A stretch of 64,000 nt of DNA from an uncultured Bacteroidales bacterium (GTDB lineage Bacteria > Bacteroidota > Bacteroidia > Bacteroidales > WCHB1-69): contig CAMKLG010000002.1 of NCBI GenBank assembly GCA_946413585.1, positions 45,664-109,663 on the forward strand, read 5' to 3'. Every line of letters begins with the position of its first letter. The first letter of the stretch is position 1. The notes under the pieces are model-generated. The model was not told where the DNA came from, made no database searches, and worked only from the letters and a program-made list of their open reading frames with translations. The translations under genes were made by a program, and so were the position numbers. Below are positions 52,635 to 60,690 of the stretch, piece by piece.

Positions 52635-54218
52635 TTAATCAACAAGGTATTTCCCCACCGTCATCGTCTCCCTGTCGAAGGCCACGCCAACTTTGACGAC
52701 CTGGCGGCCCTCGGTTTGATAGGGTAGGGCGTAGTTATTGCTGTTGATCTGGTCGAGGGCTTCCTGCGCGGTACCGTTCACCTTCAGTTCGAAAACGTAG
52801 GTGGTGTCGGGCATTTGAACCACAAAGTCGATGCGACCGCCTGCGCACTTCACCTGCGTGCGGGCATACACATTCAACATGTTGAATATCAACCAGAAGG
52901 TGTATTCGTAGAAGCCTTCATAGTTCTTCACGTCTTTCAGCTTTTCTTTGAAACCCTCCACATAGGGGATGCCCGCCAGGAATGCTTTCATCTCTTGCAT
53001 GGCGGTGTCGAGGTCGTTTTTCTTCAATGCGCGCCAGAACTTCAGGGCGAAGCCATCCTGCACGTAGCTGCCGTCCAACCCGATGTAGGTGGGGGTCAGT
53101 CCGTCAATGAACCCCGTGCGAACCTCGTTGTTGGGGATGGCCAGGATGTAGGAATTGGACTCCCGGTCGTAGTCCTTGATGGTGAGGTAGCCGGTCTGGT
53201 AGAGCAGCGGCAGGGCAGTGTTCATTGCCTCTGAGGGACGGTCGAAAGCGGTGGCCGAGGCTTCGATGTGCTCCAGGGTGGTGATATCGGTGCGAAAGTG
53301 CTGCATCTGGCGGATGAGGAAGGTGGGCGTTCCGCTATCGAACCAGTAGTTGGCTACTTTTTGTTGCAAAAAGCATTTCAACAGGCTAAAAGGATTATAT
53401 ACATCCGGCGATTTTTCCGAAAAACGGTAGCCATCGTACTGCCGTTTCAGCTTGGCGTGCATCTCTTCGGGGGGGCATTCGTAGGTTTCGGCCAGCGTCG
53501 CAATGTCGGGTGCCATCTGGGTGGCGAACTCCTCTTCCGTGATGCCGCAGATGGCGGCATACTTGGCATCCATCGAAACGTTCGTGAGGTTGTTGATGGT
53601 GGAGAAGATGCTGAGTTGCGAAAATTTGGTGATGCCGGTGATGAAACAGAAGCGGATCATGGCTTCGGAAGCTTTCAGCGGCTGGTAGAACTCTTGCATC
53701 ACGCGGCGGAATTCCGGCAGAAGTGACTCTTCGTGCAGCACATCCAGCAACGGTGCGTCGTATTCGTCGATGATGACGGCCACTTGTTTGCCCGTTTTCT
53801 GGTAAGCCCTGCGGATAAGCCCCTGGAATTTTTCGCCGGGAGTCTTCTCGCTTTCTTTCGAACCAAACGTCTCCTCAATAGGTTCGAGCAGCAGCGATAA
53901 CGATCGTTGCAATTCCTCTGATGAGGGCTTGTTCTTGGCGGTGCTCAAATCCACGTGTATGACGGGATACTGTTCCCACTCTGTCTCCAAATCCATGATC
54001 TTCAACCCCTCGAAAAGCTCCTTTTGGCCTTTGAAGTATGCTTCTAATGTAGTGGTTAATAATGATTTGCCAAACCTGCGGGGGCGGCTCAGGAAGACAA
54101 ACGGGCTCTCCTTGGTCATCTTCCACACCAAGTCGGTTTTGTCGATGTAGAGGTACCCTTCTTCACGGAGACGGGAGAAGGTCTGTATGCCAACGGGGTA
54201 TTTGCGGGTGGTGTTCAT
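52635..54218 (-). CDS. AAA-ATPase-like/PD-(D/E)XK nuclease-like protein
   Basis: A 527-residue protein from the ATG at 54218 (MNTTRKYPVGIQTFSRLREE). The N-terminal region has a modified P-loop FLSRPRRFGKSLLTTTLEAY and VIIDEYDAPLLDVL, a Walker B-like segment followed by the sensor region. The C-terminus has GGRIDFVVQMPDTTYVFELKVNG, matching the D-...-ExK core of PD-(D/E)XK nucleases. This is the AAA-ATPase-like family that is greatly expanded in gut Bacteroidales; its function is not settled, and many copies may be selfish or defence-related. A promoter is at 54239. Confidence 0.93.
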   Translation of the reverse strand: MNTTRKYPVGIQTFSRLREEGYLYIDKTDLVWKMTKESPFVFLSRPRRFGKSLLTTTLEAYFKGQKELFEGLKIMDLETEWEQYPVIHVDLSTAKNKPSSEELQRSLSLLLEPIEETFGSKESEKTPGEKFQGLIRRAYQKTGKQVAVIIDEYDAPLLDVLHEESLLPEFRRVMQEFYQPLKASEAMIRFCFITGITKFSQLSIFSTINNLTNVSMDAKYAAICGITEEEFATQMAPDIATLAETYECPPEEMHAKLKRQYDGYRFSEKSPDVYNPFSLLKCFLQQKVANYWFDSGTPTFLIRQMQHFRTDITTLEHIEASATAFDRPSEAMNTALPLLYQTGYLTIKDYDRESNSYILAIPNNEVRTGFIDGLTPTYIGLDGSYVQDGFALKFWRALKKNDLDTAMQEMKAFLAGIPYVEGFKEKLKDVKNYEGFYEYTFWLIFNMLNVYARTQVKCAGGRIDFVVQMPDTTYVFELKVNGTAQEALDQINSNNYALPYQTEGRQVVKVGVAFDRETMTVGKYLVD

Positions 54219-54238
54219 AACAAGTGATTTTTCCGCGG

Positions 54239-54246
54239 CAAAGATA
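54239..54246 (-). promoter_or_regulatory. -7 promoter element of the AAA-ATPase-like gene
   Basis: TATCTTTG on the minus strand, 21 bp before the start at 54218. Confidence 0.6.
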
Positions 54247-54325
54247 GACAAAAATTCTGATTTTTGCTGTCTTTAGTGTCAACTTTTTTCAGTGAATCCA
54301 CATGTTCAGGGGAATGTGAACTCTT

Positions 54326-54901
54326 CTACATTTTCCTTGTGCTGTTTTCCGGCTCTAAAAAGGCCGACGGAACATACGCCGTGGCGACGGCGCAGAGGCC
54401 TTCGAGGACGATGACCACTCGTTGTTGACCGGCGAAGCGTGCCACGCGGCCTACCACCCCTTCGAATGCACCTTGGGTCACACGCACAAGATCGCCGTCG
54501 CGGAAATGGCATTTCGCAGGATCCACCACTCTGATATGATCGCTGTCAACGGAGGTCAGACGGATGAAATTGCTCATCTCATGCTCTGGAACAATTAGTG
54601 GCGGATTGGTGCCATCGGGGTTGAGAATCAGATGGTTGAAATAATAACGGATGAATTTTGGAAGGGTGTGATGCTTCTTGACGAGATGGTCGGCTTGCGT
54701 CGGACTGCAATATACAAACAGCAGATTCGGAATTAACGGCTTCTGAAGTGTCCTTGTCACGCGGCCTATAACAACCTTTTCCCGCTTTTGGGGCAGATAC
54801 GCCCGCACGCCTTCCTGTCGGATGATTTCACACGCTTTGCCTTCGCGACCGTAGGTGACGCGGAAGACAAACCATTGTTGGATTGATGCAGAATTTATCA
54901 T
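54326..54901 (-). CDS. NusG-family antiterminator, UpxY-like
   Basis: A 191-residue protein. The N-terminal NGN domain (1-105) shows WFVFRVTYGREGKACEII and LIPNLLFVYCSPTQAD. The C-terminal KOW domain (about 133-185) has FRDGDLVRVTQGAFEGVVGRVARFAGQQRVVI. UpxY-type proteins bind RNA polymerase and allow long capsule operons to be read to the end. No polysaccharide cluster lies near it here, so this is an orphan copy, perhaps serving the operon to its right or the gene to its left. A promoter (54915) and two 22-bp repeats (54945-54988) lie upstream. Confidence 0.9.
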   Translation of the reverse strand: MINSASIQQWFVFRVTYGREGKACEIIRQEGVRAYLPQKREKVVIGRVTRTLQKPLIPNLLFVYCSPTQADHLVKKHHTLPKFIRYYFNHLILNPDGTNPPLIVPEHEMSNFIRLTSVDSDHIRVVDPAKCHFRDGDLVRVTQGAFEGVVGRVARFAGQQRVVIVLEGLCAVATAYVPSAFLEPENSTRKM

Positions 54902-54914
54902 TCCGCAAAAATCC

Positions 54915-54922
54915 CAAATTTA
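54915..54922 (-). promoter_or_regulatory. -7 promoter element of the UpxY-like gene
   Basis: TAAATTTG on the minus strand, 14 bp before the start. The 22-bp repeats begin about 22 bp further upstream, at the -33 region, where a regulator could contact the polymerase. Confidence 0.5.
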
Positions 54923-54944
54923 TTAATATGAAAGGATAATACTT

Positions 54945-54988
54945 TGTTGCAACTTTTACCTCAAGCTGTCGCTAATTTTACCCTATTT
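54945..54988 (+). repeat. Two 22-bp direct repeats upstream of the UpxY-like gene
   Basis: Units start at 54945 (TGTTGCAACTTTTACCTCAA) and 54967 (TGTCGCTAATTTTACC...), period 22 bp. Unit 1 is identical to the unit at 60691 in 19 of 22 positions. The second unit covers the stop codon of the TPR gene. Confidence 0.8.
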
Positions 54989-57175
54989 TTTCTTCTTCTG
55001 TTGCTGCCCTTCCTTCACTTCGTCAATCATGGCCGCGTAGGCGTCGAGGATGGCTGGGTTGATGTCGGGGATGGTCTTGAGGATGGACAGGGCTTTCTGA
55101 AGGTTCTTCACTGCTTTGTTGGTTTTCCCCATCGCATTGTAAATAAAGCCGATGTTGCCGTAGTCCACGGCGATGTCATAGTTGTTCTCCTTGTAGAAGG
55201 CGCGTCTGATTTTCAGGGCTTTCTGCATGGCTTTCAATGCTTTGTCATAGTCTTTGACAGCCGCATATTCAGCACCTATGTTGTTGTAACTGACGGCCAC
55301 CTCGGGGTGCACCTCCCCGAAAACGGATTTTCGGATGTCCAACGCCTTTTGGTAGTATTCTATCGCTTTGTTGTGGTCGCCCTGCTTGGAGCTGGCCTTG
55401 CCCATGTTTTTGTAGATGGTCGCCAAATCGGGATGCTTGTCTCCGTAGAAGTTCTTCAATATTTCTACGGCCATCTCGTAATATTCCATAGCCTTGGCAT
55501 TATCCTTCATCAGAAGGTAGTCGGTGGCGACATTGTTGTAGCTGATGGCTAAATCCGGATGCTCCGCGCCATAGATGGATTTCTTGATATTCAATGCTTT
55601 AAGGTCGTATTCCACTGCTTTGTCCAGTTGCCCCATCTTGTTGTAAGCCACCCCGATGTTGCTGTAAGCCAACGCCACTTGAGGATGGTTCTCGTGATAG
55701 ATTTGCAACCAGATGTCCAAAGCTTTTTGGTTGTATTTCAGCACTTTGTCATATTCTTTGTTCGCAAAATAGACGCTGCCCAAGTTGTTGTAAATCAGGG
55801 CTACATCGGAGCTCTGCTCTTCGTTGAGTCGTTTGTTGATGTCCAATGCTTTCTCGAAACACTCGATGGCAGTGGCATAGTTTCCCATGTAGTTGTTGTT
55901 TTTGCCCAGACTGTTATAGCTGCGCGCCACGTCCTGGTGCGTTTCACCGAAAACAGCCAGTCTGATGTTCAACGCTTTCTGGTTGTATTCCAGGGCAGAG
56001 GGATATTCGCCTTGCATGTCATAGACGGCACCGATATTGTTATAGGTGGTGGCTATGTCGGGGTGGTTCTCGTCCAACAGTTCCTTCCTGATTTCCAAGG
56101 ATTTGTTTAACACCGACAAGGCCTCCGCATGTTTGCCCTGAAGGGTGAGGGTGGCTCCCATATTGCAGTAACAGGTCGCCACTAACAGATTCTTTTCGCC
56201 GAACAAGGCCATGGCATGGCGCAACGCACGCTGATAGTAAAACAAGGTCTTGTCATAGTTGGCCATATACTCCTCAAGGAATGCTCCTGCATCCATTTGC
56301 CACTCCACATTGGTGGTGTCCAAGTTCGCCCGCAGTTCCAAATAATAGGCGGCGGAGTCGTTCTGGTGCGCCAATAGGAAGCGCTGATAGAAGTTAAAAC
56401 AGTCGGCGGCAATGGTTTCCAACTTCCGTTGCGTGCCCGCTTTGCTCTCATCCAATTTCTCTTGCCGCTGCTTGAGCTCTTTTGCCTCCTTGCTTTCGAT
56501 TTCCTGCTCCTTTCTCACCTCCAAGATGCGGTTCTTCAAATCGCCACGGGAACGCAGCATGGAATCCGCCTTCTCCAGATCTCCTTGCTCTAAGAGGTAG
56601 TTCACCTGACGTTGGAATTCATCCAAAAGATCATAGTCAAGGGTAGTGTAGTACTCGGCTAACTGTTTGACAATCTTTTCATTGTCGTCTCTTTCACGGT
56701 TGATCTGCGACAGTTGCTTGTTCTTCTCTTCCAACGAGATGTTCATGGCCTCGATTTCGTCCTCGCGGTCCCGCAGTCGCTGTTCCAGTTCGCGCCGCAA
56801 TTTCCTTTCCTTGGCCAGCAAATCCGATTTTTGAACATTCGGGTCGTCCATGGTGATAACTAAGGGATTGGCAGAGCAATAGTATTGCTTTTTGAGCACT
56901 TCCGGGTCGGAAAGCACATAATTCTGCTTCTGAACACTTTGCAGATAGAACTTCTCCCCGGGAATCGTCAAACGGAAATTGCCGTCCGCATCACTCACGG
57001 TCGAATGTCCTCCCATCAGCACGATGGACACGCCGCTCAGCCGAATGCCGGGAATGACTTGATTGTTCTTGTCCAACCGCCCGCGGGTCTTCACGTAGCC
57101 GGTTTGAACGTTTTGGGCGGCTGCAAAATGGATGATTCCAGCCAATAATAGTAAAGTGGTGATGAAATGTTTCAT
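54983..57175 (-). CDS. Secreted TPR protein with regulatory-like N-domain and coiled coil
   Basis: A 730-residue protein: signal peptide MKHFITTLLLLAGIIHFAAA; a carboxypeptidase-regulatory-like beta domain (about 25-115, RLSGVSIVLMGGHSTVSDADGN); a charged coiled coil (about 115-260); then about ten tetratricopeptide repeats of 42 residues of the kinesin-light-chain type (YNNIGAVYDMQGEYPSALEY and relatives). It ends in a lysine run. TPRs bind peptides or proteins. It is the last gene of the sigma-RyR-TIR operon, 20 bp after the TIR gene, and may be its extracytoplasmic sensor or partner; this is inferred from the gene order. Confidence 0.88.
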   Translation of the reverse strand: MKHFITTLLLLAGIIHFAAAQNVQTGYVKTRGRLDKNNQVIPGIRLSGVSIVLMGGHSTVSDADGNFRLTIPGEKFYLQSVQKQNYVLSDPEVLKKQYYCSANPLVITMDDPNVQKSDLLAKERKLRRELEQRLRDREDEIEAMNISLEEKNKQLSQINRERDDNEKIVKQLAEYYTTLDYDLLDEFQRQVNYLLEQGDLEKADSMLRSRGDLKNRILEVRKEQEIESKEAKELKQRQEKLDESKAGTQRKLETIAADCFNFYQRFLLAHQNDSAAYYLELRANLDTTNVEWQMDAGAFLEEYMANYDKTLFYYQRALRHAMALFGEKNLLVATCYCNMGATLTLQGKHAEALSVLNKSLEIRKELLDENHPDIATTYNNIGAVYDMQGEYPSALEYNQKALNIRLAVFGETHQDVARSYNSLGKNNNYMGNYATAIECFEKALDINKRLNEEQSSDVALIYNNLGSVYFANKEYDKVLKYNQKALDIWLQIYHENHPQVALAYSNIGVAYNKMGQLDKAVEYDLKALNIKKSIYGAEHPDLAISYNNVATDYLLMKDNAKAMEYYEMAVEILKNFYGDKHPDLATIYKNMGKASSKQGDHNKAIEYYQKALDIRKSVFGEVHPEVAVSYNNIGAEYAAVKDYDKALKAMQKALKIRRAFYKENNYDIAVDYGNIGFIYNAMGKTNKAVKNLQKALSILKTIPDINPAILDAYAAMIDEVKEGQQQKKKK

Positions 57176-57195
57176 TGATATACGGATTTGGTGGG

Positions 57196-58329
57196 TTATT
57201 CATTGATAAACATATAGTAGTCGTTGCCGCAGGGCATGAAGAGGCTGTCCTCGTGCAACATGACAGAGGCGGTTATGGGGTAGGTTTTCCGCTGTTTCTC
57301 CAAGGGCACGGAGAGGGTGACCCATCCGCCGGCGTCCGATATGGCGGTTTGTCCGGCAATTTCCACCGACACCCCCGGGACAACTCTTTCCGTTTCCCGG
57401 TCCCAAAGACGGAACCGGATGTCGCCATACTTTTTCGGGTCTCTGGAAAGGTTGACCGATACTTGTCGACTCAGCACGACGGTCGTGTCGGTGGGAAGGA
57501 AATCCTCGCAAACCACGGTGATTCGGACGGGTTTGTGCAGGTACTTGTGCGGAATGTTTAGGAACAGCGCTTGGTCGCCAAAGTCCTGCAACGTGTCGAT
57601 TTCCTGGATGTTGTCTGCGCTCAGGGTGACCACCGCATTCCTCATGGGCGGCAGGTTGTCGTTGTGTACAGAGGCTTCGTGCACCTGCAAGCGCACGTCC
57701 GCAGGTCTGCTGGCGATCATCGTCGCAATGATGGCGGCCAAGATGGCTAAGCCCCCGATGCTCCATGCCGCGACTTTCCTTTTGGTTCTGCGTTTGTGTC
57801 GCTGCCAAATGGTGTCGAAATCCACCTCCAGCAGTTTGGAGAAGAGTTGCACGTATGCGCGCTCGCGGTTCAGCCACGGCTGTTTGAAGTATTTTTCGTT
57901 GATGTTGGCACCGAGAATTTCCGGGATGCCGAGCCGGTCTATCACCGGGTTGAAACACTCGGTCTGCGGGTCGTTGCTATGAGGCGTCCCATCTACAATA
58001 AAGAAATGGATGTTGCTGCCGCGCCCCAATTGGTAAAAATATTCGATTTCCATGCTCACCCAATCCGATTTTGCGGAGTTTGGCGAGCAGATGACGATGA
58101 GGTACCGGGAGGCCTCCAGCCGTTTGTGGAGCTCTTCCGACAGACTGCCGGGCTGGATGTCGGTGGGGGCGAAGAAGACAGGGTTCATGGGGGTGCGCTT
58201 CCACCCGCGCTCGTGACAGAGCGTGGCCGGCATCCGCTGGCTCTCCATCTTCTTCTGCAACCGTTTGCCCCAGGTGGAATCCTTTGAGCTACAGCTGATA
58301 AAGGCGAAATATTTGAAGGGGTACTCCAT
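57196..58329 (-). CDS. Membrane-anchored TIR-domain protein
   Basis: A 377-residue protein from the ATG at 58329 (MEYPFKYFAF); a TTG at 58356 would overlap the previous stop. Residues about 5-150 form a TIR domain: YFAFISCSSKDSTWGKRL (beta-A and box 1), SRYLIVICSPNSAKSDW, and VSMEIEYF. In this last segment W90-x3-E94 matches the W-x3-E position of the NAD-cleaving glutamate in enzymatic TIR domains such as SARM1. A membrane segment follows at about 190-207 (IGGLAILAAIIATMIAS), then two extracytoplasmic beta-sandwich domains (about 212-290 and 300-365). It may act as an NADase or nucleotide-signal enzyme at the membrane. Confidence 0.87.
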   Translation of the reverse strand: MEYPFKYFAFISCSSKDSTWGKRLQKKMESQRMPATLCHERGWKRTPMNPVFFAPTDIQPGSLSEELHKRLEASRYLIVICSPNSAKSDWVSMEIEYFYQLGRGSNIHFFIVDGTPHSNDPQTECFNPVIDRLGIPEILGANINEKYFKQPWLNRERAYVQLFSKLLEVDFDTIWQRHKRRTKRKVAAWSIGGLAILAAIIATMIASRPADVRLQVHEASVHNDNLPPMRNAVVTLSADNIQEIDTLQDFGDQALFLNIPHKYLHKPVRITVVCEDFLPTDTTVVLSRQVSVNLSRDPKKYGDIRFRLWDRETERVVPGVSVEIAGQTAISDAGGWVTLSVPLEKQRKTYPITASVMLHEDSLFMPCGNDYYMFINE

Positions 58330-58352
58330 AACCGTTCCGATTGTGATGCTTG

Positions 58353-59297
58353 TCAATCCTTTCTCTTCACCAGGTCAAATCCTAATCGTTTGACCAATTT
58401 GATGGTGTTCATCGCCATGATTCGGTCGTATTCTTTCTCGCTGTCCGGCAAAACAGAGTAGGGGATAAGGTCTGGGTGCTTCTTGAGGGTGTCGTCGCGT
58501 TTCACACCGTATGACCACCCCTCCTTGATTTTGGCCGCCGCCCACACTTCGTGCGCGTTTTCGGCGATGGCTTCGCGCAGCTCCAAGAGATCGTTCGTGA
58601 TCTGTATGTTTTCCAGTTGGATAGGCTGCGGATCATAATCGTCGATGGATTGTAGCACCCGCACCATATAGCGGCGCGATTCGTTCCAAGCCAATTCGAA
58701 TTGCGAAATGGGGATCGGTAGCGTGGCGTTTTCCTGAGGGTCGAAAACCACCACCGATTGGGTACCCTCTTTGATTTCGGTCACGACCAAGGCGTGATTG
58801 GGCTCCCCATCCTCCTCCGACCGTTCAGGATACAGTTTGCCGCTGTCCACTACCACGATGACGTCATTGTCAAGGGCAAGTACTTTTTGGATGTCCTCTA
58901 TGCGGGCATCGTATTTGCGCGTCACCATCAGTCCATAGTGGGCCAACAGCAGCCCGATGGAGTGGAGCGGAGATCCCTGCGGGGTCAGCCAACGATGGTC
59001 CTGCGCCGTCTCCAGAAGCTCCTGCTCGTTGAAGGGAATGCCCCGTTTGTGCAGAACAAAGGCCTCGCAGAGCACGCTGCAGATGTTGTTCCCGCTTTTG
59101 GCAGCCAATTTCCTCATGGGTAACACGTCATAGGTGAAGGTTCGGTCATGTTCAACCTTCAGCGCGATGTCAATGGTCTCGCGCAACTCCGGATTCGTTC
59201 TCAGGGCCTCCAGAATTTCCCGTGTTTCAGTCGCGCTGGTGTTGCCGTCCAGATAGGCAGCCAACAACTCGTCGGATATGTGGTTCTTATTTTCCAT
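58353..59297 (-). CDS. Anti-sigma-like / C39-peptidase-like / RyR-domain fusion
   Basis: A 314-residue, probably cytosolic protein in three parts. Residues 1-50 (ISDELLAAYLDGNTSATETR) resemble the N-terminus of anti-sigma factors. Residues about 58-215 look like a papain/C39-like peptidase: C73 in NNICSVLCEAF, H168 in EPNHALVV and D186 in VVVFDPQEN could form the triad. Residues about 242-310 match the RyR domain (AHEVWAAAKIKEGWSYGVKR, HPDLIPY, LPDSEKEYDR), a small ligand-sensing fold. Its start overlaps the end of the sigma gene by 11 bp, so the two are translated together. A role in holding and releasing the sigma factor is inferred. Confidence 0.82.
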   Translation of the reverse strand: MENKNHISDELLAAYLDGNTSATETREILEALRTNPELRETIDIALKVEHDRTFTYDVLPMRKLAAKSGNNICSVLCEAFVLHKRGIPFNEQELLETAQDHRWLTPQGSPLHSIGLLLAHYGLMVTRKYDARIEDIQKVLALDNDVIVVVDSGKLYPERSEEDGEPNHALVVTEIKEGTQSVVVFDPQENATLPIPISQFELAWNESRRYMVRVLQSIDDYDPQPIQLENIQITNDLLELREAIAENAHEVWAAAKIKEGWSYGVKRDDTLKKHPDLIPYSVLPDSEKEYDRIMAMNTIKLVKRLGFDLVKRKD

Positions 59298-59841
59298 ATT
59301 CTCTAATGTCGTTTAGGGCGACCTGGGTCAACTGAGCCATAGCACGCCGTTTGATATTGTACAAATTGTCCACCGTGATGTTCATCTCGTTGGCCAGGAA
59401 TTCAGGTTCCCAGCCGTCCACCATGAGCTTTTTGATGACAAGGCCATATCGTTCGTTGGGCATTAATGAAAACAAACGCAGTAGATCCAATTTGGCTAAA
59501 GTGTCCATATTGTCAGCCATTTGGACTTCCGATGTTTCAGAAATATCTTCGTCACCGCTTTTTTCTTTCAAATTGTCTCGTTTCTTGATGAAAAAACGGA
59601 TGGCGAGGATCTTCAGCCATTGATAAATAGAACACCGATATTCAAAATTCCGCAGTTTGACGGCATCGTTTCCCATAAGATAGAGGTACAACTCGTTTAC
59701 AAACTCATCGTAATCCACTTCATCGTCGAAGACCCTTTTGATGATGTCGAGGAACAAAGGTCGGCATTTTACGAAGAAAAACTCCTCCGTTACGTCATTG
59801 TCCCGGTCAATCAACCCTTGTATGATTTCTTTGTCTGTCAT
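59287..59841 (-). CDS. Sigma-70-like factor of the TIR/RyR operon
   Basis: A 184-residue protein with a region 2 at about 20-90 (FFFVKCRPLFLDIIKRVF, FEYRCSIYQWLKILAIRFFI) and a region 4 at about 120-175 (SLMPNERYGLVIKKLMVDG, EFLANEMNITVDNLYNIKRRAM). It is divergent but has the ECF layout. The ATG at 59841 follows a promoter at 59891. The operon order is sigma, RyR fusion, TIR, TPR. It likely drives its own operon or a small regulon once released. Confidence 0.88.
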   Translation of the reverse strand: MTDKEIIQGLIDRDNDVTEEFFFVKCRPLFLDIIKRVFDDEVDYDEFVNELYLYLMGNDAVKLRNFEYRCSIYQWLKILAIRFFIKKRDNLKEKSGDEDISETSEVQMADNMDTLAKLDLLRLFSLMPNERYGLVIKKLMVDGWEPEFLANEMNITVDNLYNIKRRAMAQLTQVALNDIREYGK

Positions 59842-59890
59842 ATTTGGTTTATAACATGATTCTCACTGCAAACCGTCAGATTTGTAGCTG

Positions 59891-59898
59891 CAAAAATA
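59891..59898 (-). promoter_or_regulatory. -7 promoter element of the sigma-RyR-TIR-TPR operon
   Basis: TATTTTTG on the minus strand, 50 bp before the sigma gene start. Confidence 0.55.
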
Positions 59899-59976
59899 AA
59901 CAAAAAAATCGAAGTGAAAAGTCGTCTCAAGAAATTTCTTCTGTTTTTTTGAGGCAAGAAGCTGGTATGGGAAAAA

Positions 59977-60252
59977 TTAGGTGAGGGAATCCTCTAAATG
60001 GAGCATGTCTGATATGTCTTTGAAGAAGTCGTGTTCAATGATTTTGGATGCCCGGATGATGAAATCGGTGCTCAAGTGGGAGCGCGATAACAATTTGTAC
60101 ATATTGCTGCGGTCGCTGTTCATTTGTTCGGCGAACCACCTGATACTTCTTCCGTCATATTCCAATCTTTTCTTTATGATATTCCCCAAATGAATTTCAT
60201 TGCAAGGGTCATAACTTTCATCCGCAATATTTATCAAATTGTTATCCTTCAT
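59977..60252 (-). CDS. Small HTH (XRE-like) DNA-binding protein 1
   Basis: A 91-residue protein, MKDNNLINIADESYDPCN. Residues about 22-75 form a helix-turn-helix of the XRE-like type: LGNIIKKRLEYDGRSIRWFA, EQMNSDRSNMYKLLSRSH, and FIIRASKIIEHDFF. It is a paralogue of the gene 92 bp upstream. A 14-bp inverted repeat ends right at its start codon. Probably a repressor of its own region, or of the sigma operon 135 bp downstream. Confidence 0.85.
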   Translation of the reverse strand: MKDNNLINIADESYDPCNEIHLGNIIKKRLEYDGRSIRWFAEQMNSDRSNMYKLLSRSHLSTDFIIRASKIIEHDFFKDISDMLHLEDSLT

Positions 60253-60315
60253 AATTCACGTCCGTTTTAGATAAAGAGCCGAAACGCATCGGAAATCTAT
60301 CAACGGACGTGAATT
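60253..60315 (-). promoter_or_regulatory. 14-bp inverted repeat abutting the HTH1 start codon
   Basis: On the minus strand AATTCACGTCCGTT pairs perfectly with AACGGACGTGAATT, separated by 35 nt that hold a smaller CCGA/TCGG hairpin. The second arm is followed at once by the ATG at 60252. In mRNA this could hide or expose the start site; in DNA it could be an operator. Confidence 0.8.
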
Positions 60316-60344
60316 TTTAACTGTAGTAAAAAAATGAAAAGCGC

Positions 60345-60614
60345 TTACAACCCTTCCTTACGCAGTATTTCCGACGCTTCTTTGAAGAAGTCGTAGTTCA
60401 GAATCTTGCAGGCACGGAGGATGAAATTGGTGTCTAAATGTGCGCGGGCCAATAACTTATACATATTGCTGCGATCGCAATTCATCTGCAATGCAAACCA
60501 GCGGATGCTTCGCCCTTGCATAAATAATCTGTCTTTGATAAGGTCGCCGAAGTGGATGATTTTTTCAAGTTCGGCATCCTTATCAAAAATTAAATTTATC
60601 GTATCATCTGCCAT
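60345..60614 (-). CDS. Small HTH (XRE-like) DNA-binding protein 2
   Basis: An 89-residue paralogue of the next gene: FGDLIKDRLFMQGRSIRWFA, LQMNCDRSNMYKLLARAH, FILRACKILNYDFF. The two proteins share about half of their residues, with recognition-helix residues DRSNMYKLL fully kept, so they may bind the same DNA. Three 22-bp direct repeats lie 77 bp upstream and are candidate operators. Confidence 0.85.
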   Translation of the reverse strand: MADDTINLIFDKDAELEKIIHFGDLIKDRLFMQGRSIRWFALQMNCDRSNMYKLLARAHLDTNFILRACKILNYDFFKEASEILRKEGL

Positions 60615-60690
60615 TGCACATCATCTAGGTTGTAAATCAGTTAATGGATATGCAAAATTGAAAAATAAAACAATACGAAAAATTTAATAT

